Shown piece after piece: positions 51,601-59,790 of a DNA stretch of 64,000 bases. A model generated the notes under the pieces. It was not told the origin of the DNA. It saw nothing but the letters and a program-made list of their open reading frames with translations, and searched no databases. The stretch covers positions 15,250,501 to 15,314,500 of the forward strand of contig NC_092650.1 in the NCBI RefSeq assembly GCF_032118995.1, written 5' to 3'. The position numbers were made by a program, and so were the translations under genes. Source of the DNA: Asterias amurensis. Its lineage: Eukaryota > Echinodermata > Asteroidea > Forcipulatida > Asteriidae. Position 1 is the stretch's first letter, and every line of letters starts with the position of its first letter.

Positions 51601-54600
51601 CAAGTGAGAACACTGGTCTTTGAAAATTACCAATAGTGTCCAATGTCTTTAATTTACAGATAATTAAATTATGTTCAAGAACAGGAATTGAATGATCACT
51701 TTTCATGGTTGTTAAATTTTATGGTTGTGCACGTTTTTGTTTTATAAATTCCCTTATTCTAGCCTTTTGCTAAGATTTTTAGTGAATATAACAATCTGTG
51801 AACGTTACTTGTTATTGGCACTACTCAGTCATGTGTGTAAGATTCCTGTAGAGCGTCATTACAGCAGAGATATTGAGCAGAGACGCTATTCCATCCAACT
51901 TGAAGTTAATCAGTGTCACTTTAGTGACGTCACAAGACTACCTCCGACGCAGGCAATGTATGCATCAATGCCTGCCGACGTAGGATTCCTCGAAGCTGCT
52001 CTTCAAGTACGAGTGGGAGTTAGAATTTAGAATTAACTGTGTGGTTCTTACCGGCTTGGGGGAATTTTTTTCCTCCAGCATTCAGAATGCATTCAACTGG
52101 GAGAGACTCAATGTTGACAAAATGCTCTGGAACTATACAGTACTAAACAAGTGGGATCCAAATTTTTAGAAATTCAGGGTTAACATCCTTTTTTTGGTAA
52201 CCCCCCCCCCCCCCAAGAGTGATCTACGTAGTAGACTTCAAGAATCTATAGAAAACTAAGTTAAACAGGAGGGGCAGAAAGAAGTCTAATTTGTGTATAA
52301 CAATTGCAATATTTATGAGGAAGCGAAAGGAACTTTTTGTCTGAATTTTTTTAGTCGGGTTGGTTTTAAAACTTGGTTATCATCCAGTTTCACTCAGTAA
52401 AAATCTACAAAGCGCGATCATCTTTTCGAGCAGGAAAGCTTGCAAGCCCGAAGCCTACAATTTGGTTTTATAAGCCCTGAAATTCAGTCTGAGGCATTCT
52501 ATTTGTTGATCTTCATGCTTTTAAGAATGTAAGTAAGTTAAAATATTAATTTTTTATTCAAAGAATACCCTGTTCAGGACAGTTTCAGGAAAGGAAGAAC
52601 CTTCAATGAAGGAATGTGTCAACTTGAAAACTGATAGTTTCACCATCGTTTCATAATGTTTATAAAAAAATATAAGGAAAAGTGTAAGAAAACTTTTGTT
52701 TTGACAGCTAGAAAAGACTTTGTTGTTTGGGTCATTTCACAGTTTTTATAGTTTTGATTTACCAATCCTCACAAAAACAAAAACATTGATAGTTTTTACC
52801 AATGAAGTAATAGGAGTATAATATCATGATAATAATAACCATATTTATAACGTGCCTTTTGCCAAAGGGTACAAAGCGCCAGGTGTTATTACTGCAAGGA
52901 GGGGGGGGGGGGGGGCGAATTTTGAGATATAAGACCTAATCCTTAGCAACATGTAATGGCTTACAAGGTGCTGTGGCGCATAAGCTTGGGCGATATCGAT
53001 TTATTTTATTCACGATATATCGCCGACAATATATCGCGATATTCGATACAATCGCGATTAATTAAATTTGACATCATCAGTCTTCAAACTCCAAGTGAAA
53101 GTTGTAGAAGAGACAGTCATAGCTTAAGAGAGTTGTTCTAATGACCTATTCTTCTGGTTTTACTCCAAACCTATGGGGTGCAAGATGTCTCTGCTAGCAA
53201 ATACATCGCGATATTTAATTGATATCGCGATATATCGATATTTCAATTAAAACCAAATCCATCCGATATCGAAATCGTTTCCAAATTAATATCGCGATAT
53301 TCGATAATATCATGATATCGCCCAAGCTTAGTGGCGCAATATGCTACCAATCCAGCCAGGAACACCGGGGCGAACCCCTTCTCTTTTTGATAAGTGCACT
53401 GGGTTCTTTTATACGTTTACACAACACATGGGACCAACGGCTTAACGTCCCATCCGAAGGACGAAGCAATGGTTACGTGTCTTGCTTTAAAAGGACACAA
53501 GTGTCCCACTGGGGATTCGAACCCACACTCTGCTGATCAGAAACACCAGAGTTTGAATTCGGTGCTCTTAACTGCTCGGCCACGGAGTAAGGCTACCTGC
53601 AGTTATCCAACTACATTTATTGTAAAAAGGATATACATGTACTAAACAATCAATATTCAGAAAAATTAAAGGCGGCCCTCTACAAAAATATTTTTAAAAT
53701 AACATAGATTACTTTCAGATTGAAAGACAGGAACAAAACCTAATGAAGAAACTGATGACACAAATTTATAATATGTACAACTATAAGCTTGGAATAAAGT
53801 AGACTTAATCCATGCCAATAAAGAACAATATGCCTAATCCGACAGCTGCTGAGCCTGGGTGTACCCTTAGATTTGTTTTAAAATGATGACTATGTAAGTA
53901 CCACCAACAAATTAATTTGTCATTTCACTAGTCCGCCAGCATACCACCAGTACATTTGTATAAAATGAATACATGGACGCTTTTTAACTCTGCAATAGCC
54001 AGCCAGACCAGTTGCTGTTAATTTTGACGCATGGTTCTTGTATGTTTTAGCTGACAAAGGAGAACATGAGGTTGGTTCCGCTATCGCCTCCATCCAAAAT
54101 TGTTTGTGGAGACTACAGTAGAACAAACGTCATATAGTTCTAGGAGTGGAGAGAACCTAGCCAACCTTGCCTGCAGCCGATTTCACGAAACGCTAGGATT
54201 AATCCTAACTCGAGTTAGGACGAGTCACCCGTCCTAACTCAGAATGGGTTCAACGCGTCCTACGCATTTGGATACGGAACTGAACCCGTCTTAAGTCCTA
54301 AGATTAATCCTAAGTTCGGAAGAGTTTGGTGAAATCGACGCCTGGGCTGTTGGCTCAACATCAGTCTTGGCGCAACTATGATAAGACCACGACAGAAACC
54401 TCCATGATAACAGTTTTAGACCTTCACACTCAATGTTAAAAAAACACCCAACAAGGTTGTTGATCAAGAACAAAATATAAATTTCACAAAATTACCAGAA
54501 AAAAAGGAGTACAGTCATGACAGTGCCCATGGTCACTGGGTCTAAATCAGACCCACTAAATAGGGCGATGGTGTAATGTACTTGTAGACCAAGTTATTGG

Positions 54601-55448
54601 GGCGCTATTCCTTTCATCGAAATTTTGAAAAGGGAATAGCCGATAATGTCAAATAAAATTTCCCATTAAAGGAAATAGCCCCAGTGGGTCTAGGGTGCTT
54701 GAATCCATTTTCCCAAATGTTTTACAGATCTGTAGAATACAGTACTCGAATAACTTTCCGTATGGCCTTACCACTTTTTCACAAATTTTTTCGGATAACT
54801 TTCCGCACCTCGCCACCACTTGTTCACTAATTTTTACAAAAAGGGATATCTTGTTGAGGTAAATTAGATACTATATTATTTCATATCCAATGAAAAAGTG
54901 ATGGCGCCATACGGAAACTTTTCCATTTTTACAAAACGGGATATCTCATTGAGGTAAATTAGATACTGTATTATTTCATATCATATGAAAAAGTGGTGGC
55001 GCCATAGGGAAACTTTTCCAAATAATGAACTCTGGTAGGGCCTCAGTGAAAGATAAAACTTTGTAGTCGAATTAAATTTTTGTATTTTTATTTAGGCCTA
55101 CTATGATTTTTTACAACTATATTTAATGTTTTTAAAATAAATTGTGATGATCATACGTCAAATGATACCAAGTTGTGATAACTCACCTGATCTTGTATCG
55201 AACGCCACAACAAATATCGCCACAATGTTCTCATGATATCGACTTAAATCACACACCGAGTTGCTAGCGCTGATGGAAATCCTGTCATGGTCGAAACCAT
55301 TACTCTGGTGACAGTCCCTCAAAAAACCAAGCGACGCTTCCTTGGCATAAAGATTCCTCACTGTTTCCCTGGGATCACGAATGTCTGTAATATCATCCTG
55401 GTAATTCACCAAAAGTGGAGCTTTATCACTGTCCGTTGGTGAAGCCAT
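27689..55448 (-). CDS. DENND11: DENN domain-containing protein 11 (LCHN / KIAA1147)
   Basis: A member of the DENN family, which are putative or proven Rab guanine-nucleotide exchange factors. Eight coding exons on the minus strand, high to low: 55448-55187, 44562-44463, 36532-36374, 35809-35629, 32964-32826, 30117-29992, 29316-29097 and 27887-27689 (TGA). Total 1386 bp, 461 residues, against about 455 in human. All borders are GT-AG with compatible phases. The start ATG at 55448 has a good context (GACCATGGC). Landmarks: [14 protein letters not shown] at the end of exon 1, continuing into [19 protein letters not shown] in exon 2; [20 protein letters not shown] in exon 3; [17 protein letters not shown]-like sequence across exons 3-4; [20 protein letters not shown] and [13 protein letters not shown] in exon 5; [20 protein letters not shown] in exon 6; [10 protein letters not shown] in exon 7; [13 protein letters not shown] and DNPCCPV at the end of exon 8. 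Introns are large (10.6, 7.9, 0.56, 2.7, 2.7, 0.67 and 1.2 kb) and full of MITEs, SINEs and tandem repeats. The stop codon directly abuts a degenerate tandem repeat. Confidence 0.96.
28027..28140. repeat. 114-bp long hairpin in DENND11 intron 7
   Basis: GGTTTTCAACTAGTGGTTTA at the left and TAAACCACTAGTTGAAAACC at the right are perfect inverses; pairing continues inward through GCCGAGGCC and TTGATAATTT with a six-base bulge and a short loop (GAGACGAAGTC). It adjoins a region (28157-28515) whose ends CATTCATAAATACCT and AGGTATTTATGAATG are also inverted. Confidence 0.85.
28970..29045 (-). mobile_element. tRNA-derived SINE (family S2), short fragment
   Basis: GATACAAGTGTCACGACCGG followed by a degraded Box B region, preceded by a TTTA repeat. 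DENND11 intron 7. Confidence 0.5.
29508..29539 (+). other. Hairpin-GAAACG motif (Penelope/hammerhead-like)
   Basis: GATCAG and CTGATC pair around a short loop, immediately followed by GAAACGTCG; TTCTTTTCAGAAC follows 25 bp later. Same layout as at 1888-1918. Not a perfect hammerhead core. Confidence 0.45.
29686..29945. mobile_element. TTAA-MITE subfamily C, truncated copy
   Basis: Starts at TTAAATGCACTGGGCACG and keeps TTGGTCATCAAAGTTGC, but loses the right end before DENND11 exon 6, whose donor lies about 45 bp away. Confidence 0.6.
31324..31542. mobile_element. MITE family B, copy 6, with an internal 21-bp triplication
   Basis: GGGCTCAATTTCATATAGCT start. AGAAATATGTTTCTGCTAAG occurs three times in tandem near 31466-31528. 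DENND11 intron 5. Confidence 0.65.
32086..32713. mobile_element. TTAA-MITE subfamily C, copy 2, hosting family B
   Basis: TTAAAGGAAAGGTACACGTT to GTACCTTCCCTTTAA. A complete family B element at 32126-32370 splits it after GTCAAAGACCAG. DENND11 intron 5. Confidence 0.8.
32126..32370. mobile_element. MITE family B, copy 7 (nested in C)
   Basis: GGGGCCAATTTCATGGAGCT and AGCTCTATGAAATTGGGCCC are well-preserved inverted ends. This is the best B copy in the window. Confidence 0.85.
33000..33308. mobile_element. TTAA-MITE subfamily C, truncated copy
   Basis: Lacks the left end; retains CACCCTTACTGCGG, the TTCAGAGGGAAAGG block and the right end near CTTTTAAA. It begins about 35 bp upstream of DENND11 exon 5. 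Confidence 0.65.
35876..36222. mobile_element. TTAA-MITE subfamily A, copy 4
   Basis: TTAAAGGCAGTGGACACTAT to AGTGTCCAGTGTCTTTAA. It fills most of the 563-bp DENND11 intron 3, so that intron is largely transposon. Confidence 0.85.
36640..37615. repeat. Higher-order tandem array, CCTAGGGCCT units
   Basis: Short units built from GGCCTAGGGCCT, GGAACACTAG and GTGCCTGGGGCC are arranged into longer repeats. Blocks such as GGAACACTTGTGCTTAGTGC recur several times with unit loss and gain. About 1 kb, DENND11 intron 2, 110 bp upstream of exon 3. Confidence 0.85.
38050..38440. mobile_element. TTAA-MITE subfamily A, copy 5
   Basis: TTAA-bounded copy with the typical GAGACCTCAGATTTAGAATT centre, in DENND11 intron 2. 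Confidence 0.85.
39555..40342. mobile_element. TTAA-MITE subfamily F, copy 1
   Basis: TTAAAGGGTATATGTTC at the left and GGTACCTGAATCCTTTTTAA at the right. Mirror-image blocks around GAGAAATGAGTAAAAG/TTTTACTCATTTCTC. Hosts E copy 4. Confidence 0.65.
39780..40147. mobile_element. TTAA-MITE subfamily E, copy 4 (nested in F)
   Basis: TTAAAGCCATTACACACTTT to GGGTCCAATGGCTTTAA, inserted in the middle of an F element in DENND11 intron 2. Confidence 0.85.
41367..41587. mobile_element. TTAA-MITE subfamily F, half copy
   Basis: Shares TTTTACATGCT, AAAATTATTTTTGTGAC, ATTTGAAGGGAAGCTTTC and the terminal AAGCCCTTTAA with the F element 1.5 kb away. Confidence 0.6.
42565..42905. repeat. Three tandem units of about 115 bp
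   Basis: CCCTTTATTGTCTC-type starts near 42588, 42698 and 42816, each followed by GAACACCA-, CGGCACTGACAAATCTAC- and TAATTGTGCAATTTTAGACTC-like words. DENND11 intron 2. Confidence 0.7.
43481..43865. mobile_element. TTAA-MITE subfamily A, copy 6
   Basis: Ends TTAAAGACAGTGGACACTAT and AGTGTCCACTGCCTTTAA. Reverse orientation relative to copy 5. DENND11 intron 2. Confidence 0.85.
44673..45062. mobile_element. TTAA-MITE subfamily A, copy 7
   Basis: TTAA-bounded, same orientation as copy 6, about 110 bp upstream of DENND11 exon 2 in intron 1. Confidence 0.85.
45213..45545. repeat. Two tandem 167-bp units
   Basis: ACTCAAACTAGATAATCATT at 45213 and ACTCAAAGTAGATAATCATT at 45380, about 90 percent alike through GGTCACTTTTCACRAG. 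DENND11 intron 1. Confidence 0.85.
46125..46331 (+). mobile_element. tRNA-derived SINE (family S3)
   Basis: ATCGGCCAGGCTTCGTACAG, AACCCTGTTTCAGCCCTAGG and TAGCCCAGCTTGAAGTGGCC, ending in an A-rich run. The 124-codon frame here is a SINE artefact. Confidence 0.7.
47263..47634. mobile_element. TTAA-MITE subfamily E, copy 5
   Basis: Both TTAA-bounded ends are intact (TTAAAGCCATTGGACCCTTT and its inverse). DENND11 intron 1. Confidence 0.85.
47670..48057. mobile_element. TTAA-MITE subfamily A, copy 8
   Basis: TTAAAGACACTAGACACTAT to AGTGTCCACTGCCTTTAA. It lies 36 bp after an E copy, in DENND11 intron 1. Confidence 0.85.
48406..48839. mobile_element. TTAA-MITE subfamily E, copy 6 (end lost, LINE tail inside)
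   Basis: TTAAAGCCAGTGGACACTTT at the left; the right end stops near TGTGAACTTTTATACTT. Split by LINE tail sequence at 48693-48772. Confidence 0.75.
48693..48772 (+). mobile_element. 3'-terminal LINE tail inserted in MITE E7
   Basis: About 80 bp matching the last part of the LINE at 57.2-58.2 kb: TGCGCCTTGAACACCCAGC (present twice in tandem), then AGGGTGGATATGT, ACATTACAAGTCT and ATT repeats. It splits a type-E MITE between AGTCTTT and ACCATTA. An extremely 5'-truncated LINE copy, or a SINE sharing its tail. Confidence 0.75.
50505..50531. repeat. CT microsatellite
   Basis: About 13 CT dinucleotides. Other simple runs: poly-C at 33571-33587 and 33646-33668, poly-G at 30939-30951, TTTA repeats at 28950-28975 and 33835-33860, AAAC at 39206-39235. 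Confidence 0.9.
50700..50935. repeat. Inverted cluster of CCTCAAAATATTATTTT words
   Basis: CCCTCAAATT/CTCAAAATATTATTTT and the inverse AATATTTTGAGGGAAC alternate across about 235 bp, giving many possible hairpins. DENND11 intron 1. Confidence 0.65.
51270..51652. mobile_element. TTAA-MITE subfamily A, copy 9
   Basis: TTAA-bounded copy with ends TTAAAGGCAGTGGACACTAT and GTGTCCAATGTCTTTAA, in DENND11 intron 1. Confidence 0.85.
52828..53590 (-). mobile_element. tRNA-derived SINE with LINE-like tail, split by a MITE
   Basis: Read on the minus strand: tRNA-like head with Box B-type GGGTTCGAATCCC near 53513-53525, then ACACTTGTGTCC, a GTGCACT/GGGGTTCGCC body, and at the far end AGCGCTTTGTACCC and ATT repeats (52828-52900), like LINE 3' ends. 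A 350-bp MITE at 52981-53330 interrupts it and has duplicated GTGGCGCA. A poly-G run lies at 52902-52915. Confidence 0.7.
52981..53330. mobile_element. hAT-type MITE with TATCGCGATA-rich ends and 8-bp TSD
   Basis: Starts TAAGCTTGGGCGATATCG and ends CGATATCGCCCAAGCTTA, a near-perfect terminal inverted repeat. It is flanked by direct repeats GTGGCGCA at 52973-52980 and 53331-53338. Clusters of ATATCGCGATA lie inside both ends. No coding potential. Confidence 0.85.
54171..54346. mobile_element. Foldback MITE, same family as 17.9 kb
   Basis: GCCGATTTCACGAAACGCTA and GTTTGGTGAAATCGACGCC, with inverted AGGATTAATCCTAA words. DENND11 intron 1. Confidence 0.65.
54752..55022. mobile_element. Compound of GGCGCCA-type foldback MITEs
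   Basis: Two tandem half-elements share GGGATATCT, GAGGTAAATTAGATACT and AAAGTGRTGGCGCCATA, preceded by an inverted end TCCGTATGGCC. Upstream part of DENND11 intron 1. Confidence 0.6.
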
Positions 55449-56507
55449 GGTCCTTCAGATAATTGTTTAATATTACGCAAAATTGTAAGCATTCAACAGT
55501 CGGCCATCACTACTTAGCGAGCTGCGGAAGAAACGTCCAAACTCCACACGTCGTACACTGGTTCTGTGGCTGTACGTAATATAGGTGCATGATGAACACG
55601 TTGGCTGAAATACATGTATGTATACGGTATGTGTATTGCAATGCAGTGAATTTCCAATCCGGAAGTGTTTTGAAAACAATCGCATGTGTACGTGTTTCTG
55701 TGACCCCAACTGAACTTTCAACTTCAAAGTTGACCGCCACGTGCAGCGGTCTGTTTTGAAAAAAAACTTTGGACCAATGTGGCTCTGGGAAGATCTTTGG
55801 TATTTATTTGGCAAATGAAAAGACTGCAGCATGTAAAAAAACAAAAAAAACAAAAACAGTTCATTTGATAGTGATTCGAAGATCAAGGGGGAACCAAATA
55901 ATTATCGTTCGTGACCTTTAGAAGCTTGAGAACTCGATTCGAATTCCCAGCCACTAAATGCCGCCAGCAGGCTCTGATGCCTTTTGTGGGCATTTTACGA
56001 GTAAAAAAAAAACATTTTAAGGGAAATTTTTCGTAAAGGCACTTTTTATGCAATATTTTCATTAGTGACAAATGGTGTCGACTCGTGGGCTTCTACATAA
56101 CACTAACAGTGAGGCCTACATTTTGTATTTACTTTGACCCCCCAATTCAAGAGTCAAATAGGCACCCAAACATTTTATAATTCTTTATTTATTTTTTAAT
56201 TGATGGGCTATAGTATGGGGGCAGCCAAGAAGTTTTTCAGTATGAGAACTGAAGGATTCGAAACAGTAATCTTTTGCTTCAAAATAAAAGGTAGGGGTTT
56301 TGGGTGTTTTTTGTGGTTTTTTTTTAGGGGGGCAGGAGGGGGGGTAAGGAGGTTGTAAGAAAGTAAAAATTTCTATAGGTATACATTCATTTTCATTCTG
56401 GAAGATCACAAAGTAAAATCAATTTATTACCAGAAAATACAAAAAAATAATTTTTTTATATCAAACATAAAACATTGTTACTTTTTGTCCAATATTAGAA
56501 CTCTGAT

Positions 56508-56853
56508 TTCAAGGCAGTGGACACTTGGTAATTACTCAAAATAATTATTAGCACAAAGTCTTACTTGGTAACGAGCAACGGAGAGAGGTTGATGAGAAAC
56601 AGCTCCCTCTAAAGTGAAGAAGTGACATAGTTTTCGAGAAAGAAGTAACTTTCAAAGAATTTGATTTCGAGAACTCATGTTTAGAATTTGAGGTCTCGAA
56701 ATCAAGCATCTGAACACAACTTTGTGTGACTAATGGGAGTTTTTTTCTTTCATTAATGTCTCGCAACTTTGACATCCGATTGAGCTCAAATTTCCACACA
56801 GGTTGGTTATTTTATGCATGATGAGATACACCAAGTGTCTACACTGTCTTTAA
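56508..56853. mobile_element. TTAA-MITE subfamily A, copy 10
   Basis: Left end slightly degraded (CAAGGCAGTGGACACTTGG), right end shortened before TTAA. Upstream of DENND11. Confidence 0.75.
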
Positions 56854-57221
56854 TGGCAACCATGGACCAGTGGTTAGACTGCAGGAGTTGCAATTACCAG
56901 GTTGTGGGTTCGACTCCCACCAAGGTAACCACAGATTTCACAATGACTAGAATATGGACATCAATTTGATAATGTGCCCCCCCCCCCAAGTACCCCCTTA
57001 TATATTTATACCATTGTTGAAGATCACATTATTCCAAAAGCAGAAAGATTTAAACTACAGATAAACAAATGAATCCATCTAGAATGCAAATTTCCACTGG
57101 AGTAACACTAGGGGCACCAAGTCAATTTTTATGACATGCATGAAGTATCAATTTCATAGATCTACATTAGCAGTAAATATCGCTGAAAAGATTTCTACTA
57201 AGCAACAATAAGCAGGATAAA

Positions 57222-58190
57222 TGCTTCAGCTATACATCACGTTTAAATCTTCTCAAGAAAACGCCAATGCATCTATTGCAAGACTTGAGAAATGCATCCA
57301 AGAGATTCGACGTTGGACACAACAAAACTTCCTGAAGTTAAATGATGATAAGACAGAGTTCCTTCTATTTGGGTCACGTCAACAGTTAACTAAGGTTTCA
57401 GTGCCATACATCTCCATCGGTGATGCTCGGATAGCTCCCTCGCTGAAAGCTCGGAACTTAGGTGTTATTTTTGATTCATCGATGACACTTCAGCCACACA
57501 TCAACAACATTGTTCGTTTATCATCATATCACATCAGGAATATAGGTAAGATTCGCAAGTACTTGGACAAAAGTGCCACTGAAAAGGTCATTCACGCATT
57601 TGTTACTTCTCGTCTTGACAACGGCAATGCTCTTCTCTACAGTCTTCCTAACAACCAGATTTCCCGACTTCAACGGCTCCAAAATACTGCTGCCCGCATT
57701 GTGACACTGTCTAGAAAATCCTGTTCTATCACCCCCATTCTGAAACAACTACACTGGCTCCCTATCTCTCAACGAATCATCTTCAAGCTGATACTCATTG
57801 TCCACAAAGCTCTTAATGGCAAGGCTCCCCACTATATTTCTGAACTGCTTCAAGTTTACACTCCATCAAGGAATCTTCGATCAAGTTCTATGCTTCTCCT
57901 CATTGAACCCAAGTCTCGACACTCATGGGGTGACAGGTCTTTTTCTTCAGCCGCGCCACGCATCTGGAACTCTCTACCACTTAATCTTCGATCTTGTCTT
58001 TGTACTGCAAAATTCAAGTCTCTTCTCAAAACTTATCTTATGTCACAGGTTTTCAATGACTAATTTTGTTGTGTCTGTTTTTTCTTTGTGTTGTGTTTTG
58101 TTTTTGTTTTGTTTTTGGTTTTACTGCGCCTTGAACACCCAGCAGGGTGGATATGTGCGCATTACAAGTCTTATTATTATTATTATTATT
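57222..58190 (+). mobile_element. 5'-truncated CR1/L2/Rex1-type LINE, reverse transcriptase C-terminal half
   Basis: An uninterrupted reading frame of about 280 codons (57221-58063) matches the thumb and C-terminal part of a non-LTR retrotransposon reverse transcriptase. Seen: LQLYITFKSS, the stretch that normally follows the catalytic ADDT box; NFLKLNDDKTEFLLFG; LGVIFDSSMTL; LQRLQNTAARIV; LHWLPISQRIIFKL; HKALNGKAPHYISELL; WGDRSFSSAAPRIWNSLP. Truncation falls just after the active-site codons, so the fragment is catalytically dead. The 3' UTR ends with GCGCATTACAAGTC followed by ATT repeats (58170-58190), typical of CR1/L2-like 3' ends. Flanking sequence on both sides looks like MITE family B, so the LINE inserted there. 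The intact frame suggests a fairly recent insertion. Confidence 0.85.
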
Positions 58191-59027
58191 CTTGTGAAAA
58201 GGTATTTTTTGTTGGTAACCTTAGTTGGTAAATGGTAAGTATAATTTTGTTGTGCTTAGCTAGTTGTGTCTGAAGGCACGGAAGGTCATCCTTTACAAAA
58301 TTTGAAAAAGGTTCTAAAGAATTATCAAAATCTTGTTATTTATAGTTTGTAAATGGAGACAAAGACAAACACTTCTTGTAGGTTAAAACCATCAGTCATG
58401 GCAGTCACTGAACACAAGAGGGCAGTAGAGAAATTATCCTAACCTCGGTACAGCATAACTATAATTCTCTCTTACAAGAATTTTTTTTTATATTTCGCTG
58501 TCAAACACAACTACACATGTACATGTTTGATGGCTACTCAATAACATGAAAAATAATACCACTATTTTTTTTTTTACACAGATGCCCAAGGTTACGTTGA
58601 AAGGTCAGCCCTTATCAAATGTCCAAATATTCTTCAAAAATCAAACAAATAAACTACCCCATACTAATTCATGCATGAAACGTTTCAATTTTTTAAAATG
58701 ATTTCTAATCAAAAGGGCGTTTCAGATGAGATTGTTTCTGTTATTTGTGTAAGCACTGTATACTGTGAAAAAATTCCTACCCAAGGTTTATTACTCGGGT
58801 GGGATTCGAACCCGTGCGATTGCTCAGTAGCTAGAGGCAGTTGGAATCCTATGTTTTTGCAGTGGGTACCGCAACGATAAAATAGATTTCATAGATGTTG
58901 AATTTGCATAAAGACCTTTTTTCACAAAACTTTGGAAATTACTTTGGAGTATACAGTGCTTACACACATCGGCGGAAGTGTAAAACCAAAATTGTAAATC
59001 TTTACCTAATGAAAATTTAACATCTAT

Positions 59028-59386
59028 TGAAGCCTTTGGATACTTTCAGTAAACAGTATATCCAAGGCCCACACTTAACAATAACAATAACAAACCTGTG
59101 GAAATTTAGGCTCAATCGGTCATCGGAGTCGGGAAAAAATCACGGGAAAACCCTACCTTGTTTACACACGTTTCGCAGTGTCATGACATGTGTTTACTAT
59201 AAATCCGTAATTCTCATAGTCGAGACGTTGATAATTGTTTTAATGTTTTCTCAAAATGTAAAGCATTTCATAGAATAACATTTCAAGAGAAGTCTTTTAC
59301 CATTACCTTCTGTAAACCCTGTAAGTTATTTGTAAATCTGTGATTTTTTTTTTTTTTTCTGTTCCGAAAGTGTATAATGGCTTTAA
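59028..59386. mobile_element. TTAA-MITE subfamily E, copy 7
   Basis: TGAAGCCTTTGGATACTTTC to GTGTATAATGGCTTTAA, just downstream of the duplicated PNKP exon. Confidence 0.8.
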
Positions 59387-59443
59387 AGCGCATGAAGTGT
59401 CACTGAGTGACGGATATGTGAGCTATACAAGAAGCCAGTATTA

Positions 59444-59590
59444 TTATTTCTTATAATCATTATCAAACAGGTCCTGTTTCTCCAACAGAAACATTCTATA
59501 CAGCTCTTCTTCTGTGGGGTCTGTGAATGAGGGTACGAAGTTGACATGAACAGTGGAATGAAATCCTTCGGCTGGTGTTGGCTCTAATTT
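59444..59590 (-). pseudogene. Partial duplicate of the PNKP last exon
   Basis: About 320 bp downstream of the PNKP terminal exon lies a second copy of its last 130 bp, roughly 90 percent identical by eye. It reads from [18 protein letters not shown] through [12 protein letters not shown], then continues QDLFDNDYKK to TAA, whereas the upstream copy has TAG straight after LLEK. Homology begins abruptly at AGAGCC, so the first half of the exon (FRGM to KKYK) is missing. An AG just before the homology could act as an acceptor, but that would read out of frame with the phase-0 donor of the preceding exon, so direct exon replacement looks impossible. It is therefore a duplication remnant or part of the 3'UTR. 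The spacer contains degenerate CCCTAA repeats at 59667-59690. Confidence 0.8.
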
Positions 59591-59790
59591 GCACTTTATC
59601 TTGTATCAATTCTTAAAAATTGTTGTTTACGTCTGTATCGTTTGAAATGTTCGAGGAATTCAGAAACCCTAATCCTAACCCTCACCCTAATTCTCTATCG
59701 TGTCAATATCATCAGGTTTTTTTCTTGCAATATAGTGTTGTGGGAGCATATAGGTTTCAAAATATAGAGCAGTCCCACATCAAACGGGCC

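Larger units (their letters stand above)
44563..55186. other. DENND11 intron 1 (10.6 kb)
   Basis: Holds A copies 7, 8 and 9, the 167-bp duplication, an S3 SINE, E copies 5 and 6, the S2 SINE with a nested hAT MITE, and two foldback elements. 45550-46100, 46450-47250 and 48850-50500 contain no gene I can support. A GC-rich patch at 49150-49370 (GCGCGCGC, CCAATCACAACGCAACG) may be another decayed transposon. Confidence 0.7.
55449..59443. other. Region between DENND11 5' end and PNKP 3' end
   Basis: The DENND11 promoter should lie within the first few hundred bases above 55448; no TATA box is convincing. Then A copy 10, a tRNA-like fragment (56880-56940, GTGGGTTCGACTCCC), the family B/LINE composite and E copy 7. 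58200-59020 shows nothing clear. Confidence 0.6.

Noticed and set aside
51725-52030. 101-codon frame on + in DENND11 intron 1
   Set aside because: No known motif; it contains a small inverted repeat (CCTCCGAC...GTAGG), suggesting transposon debris.
55473-55886. 137-codon minus frame upstream of DENND11
   Set aside because: No homology seen and no splice connection; probably 5' flank read in an open frame.
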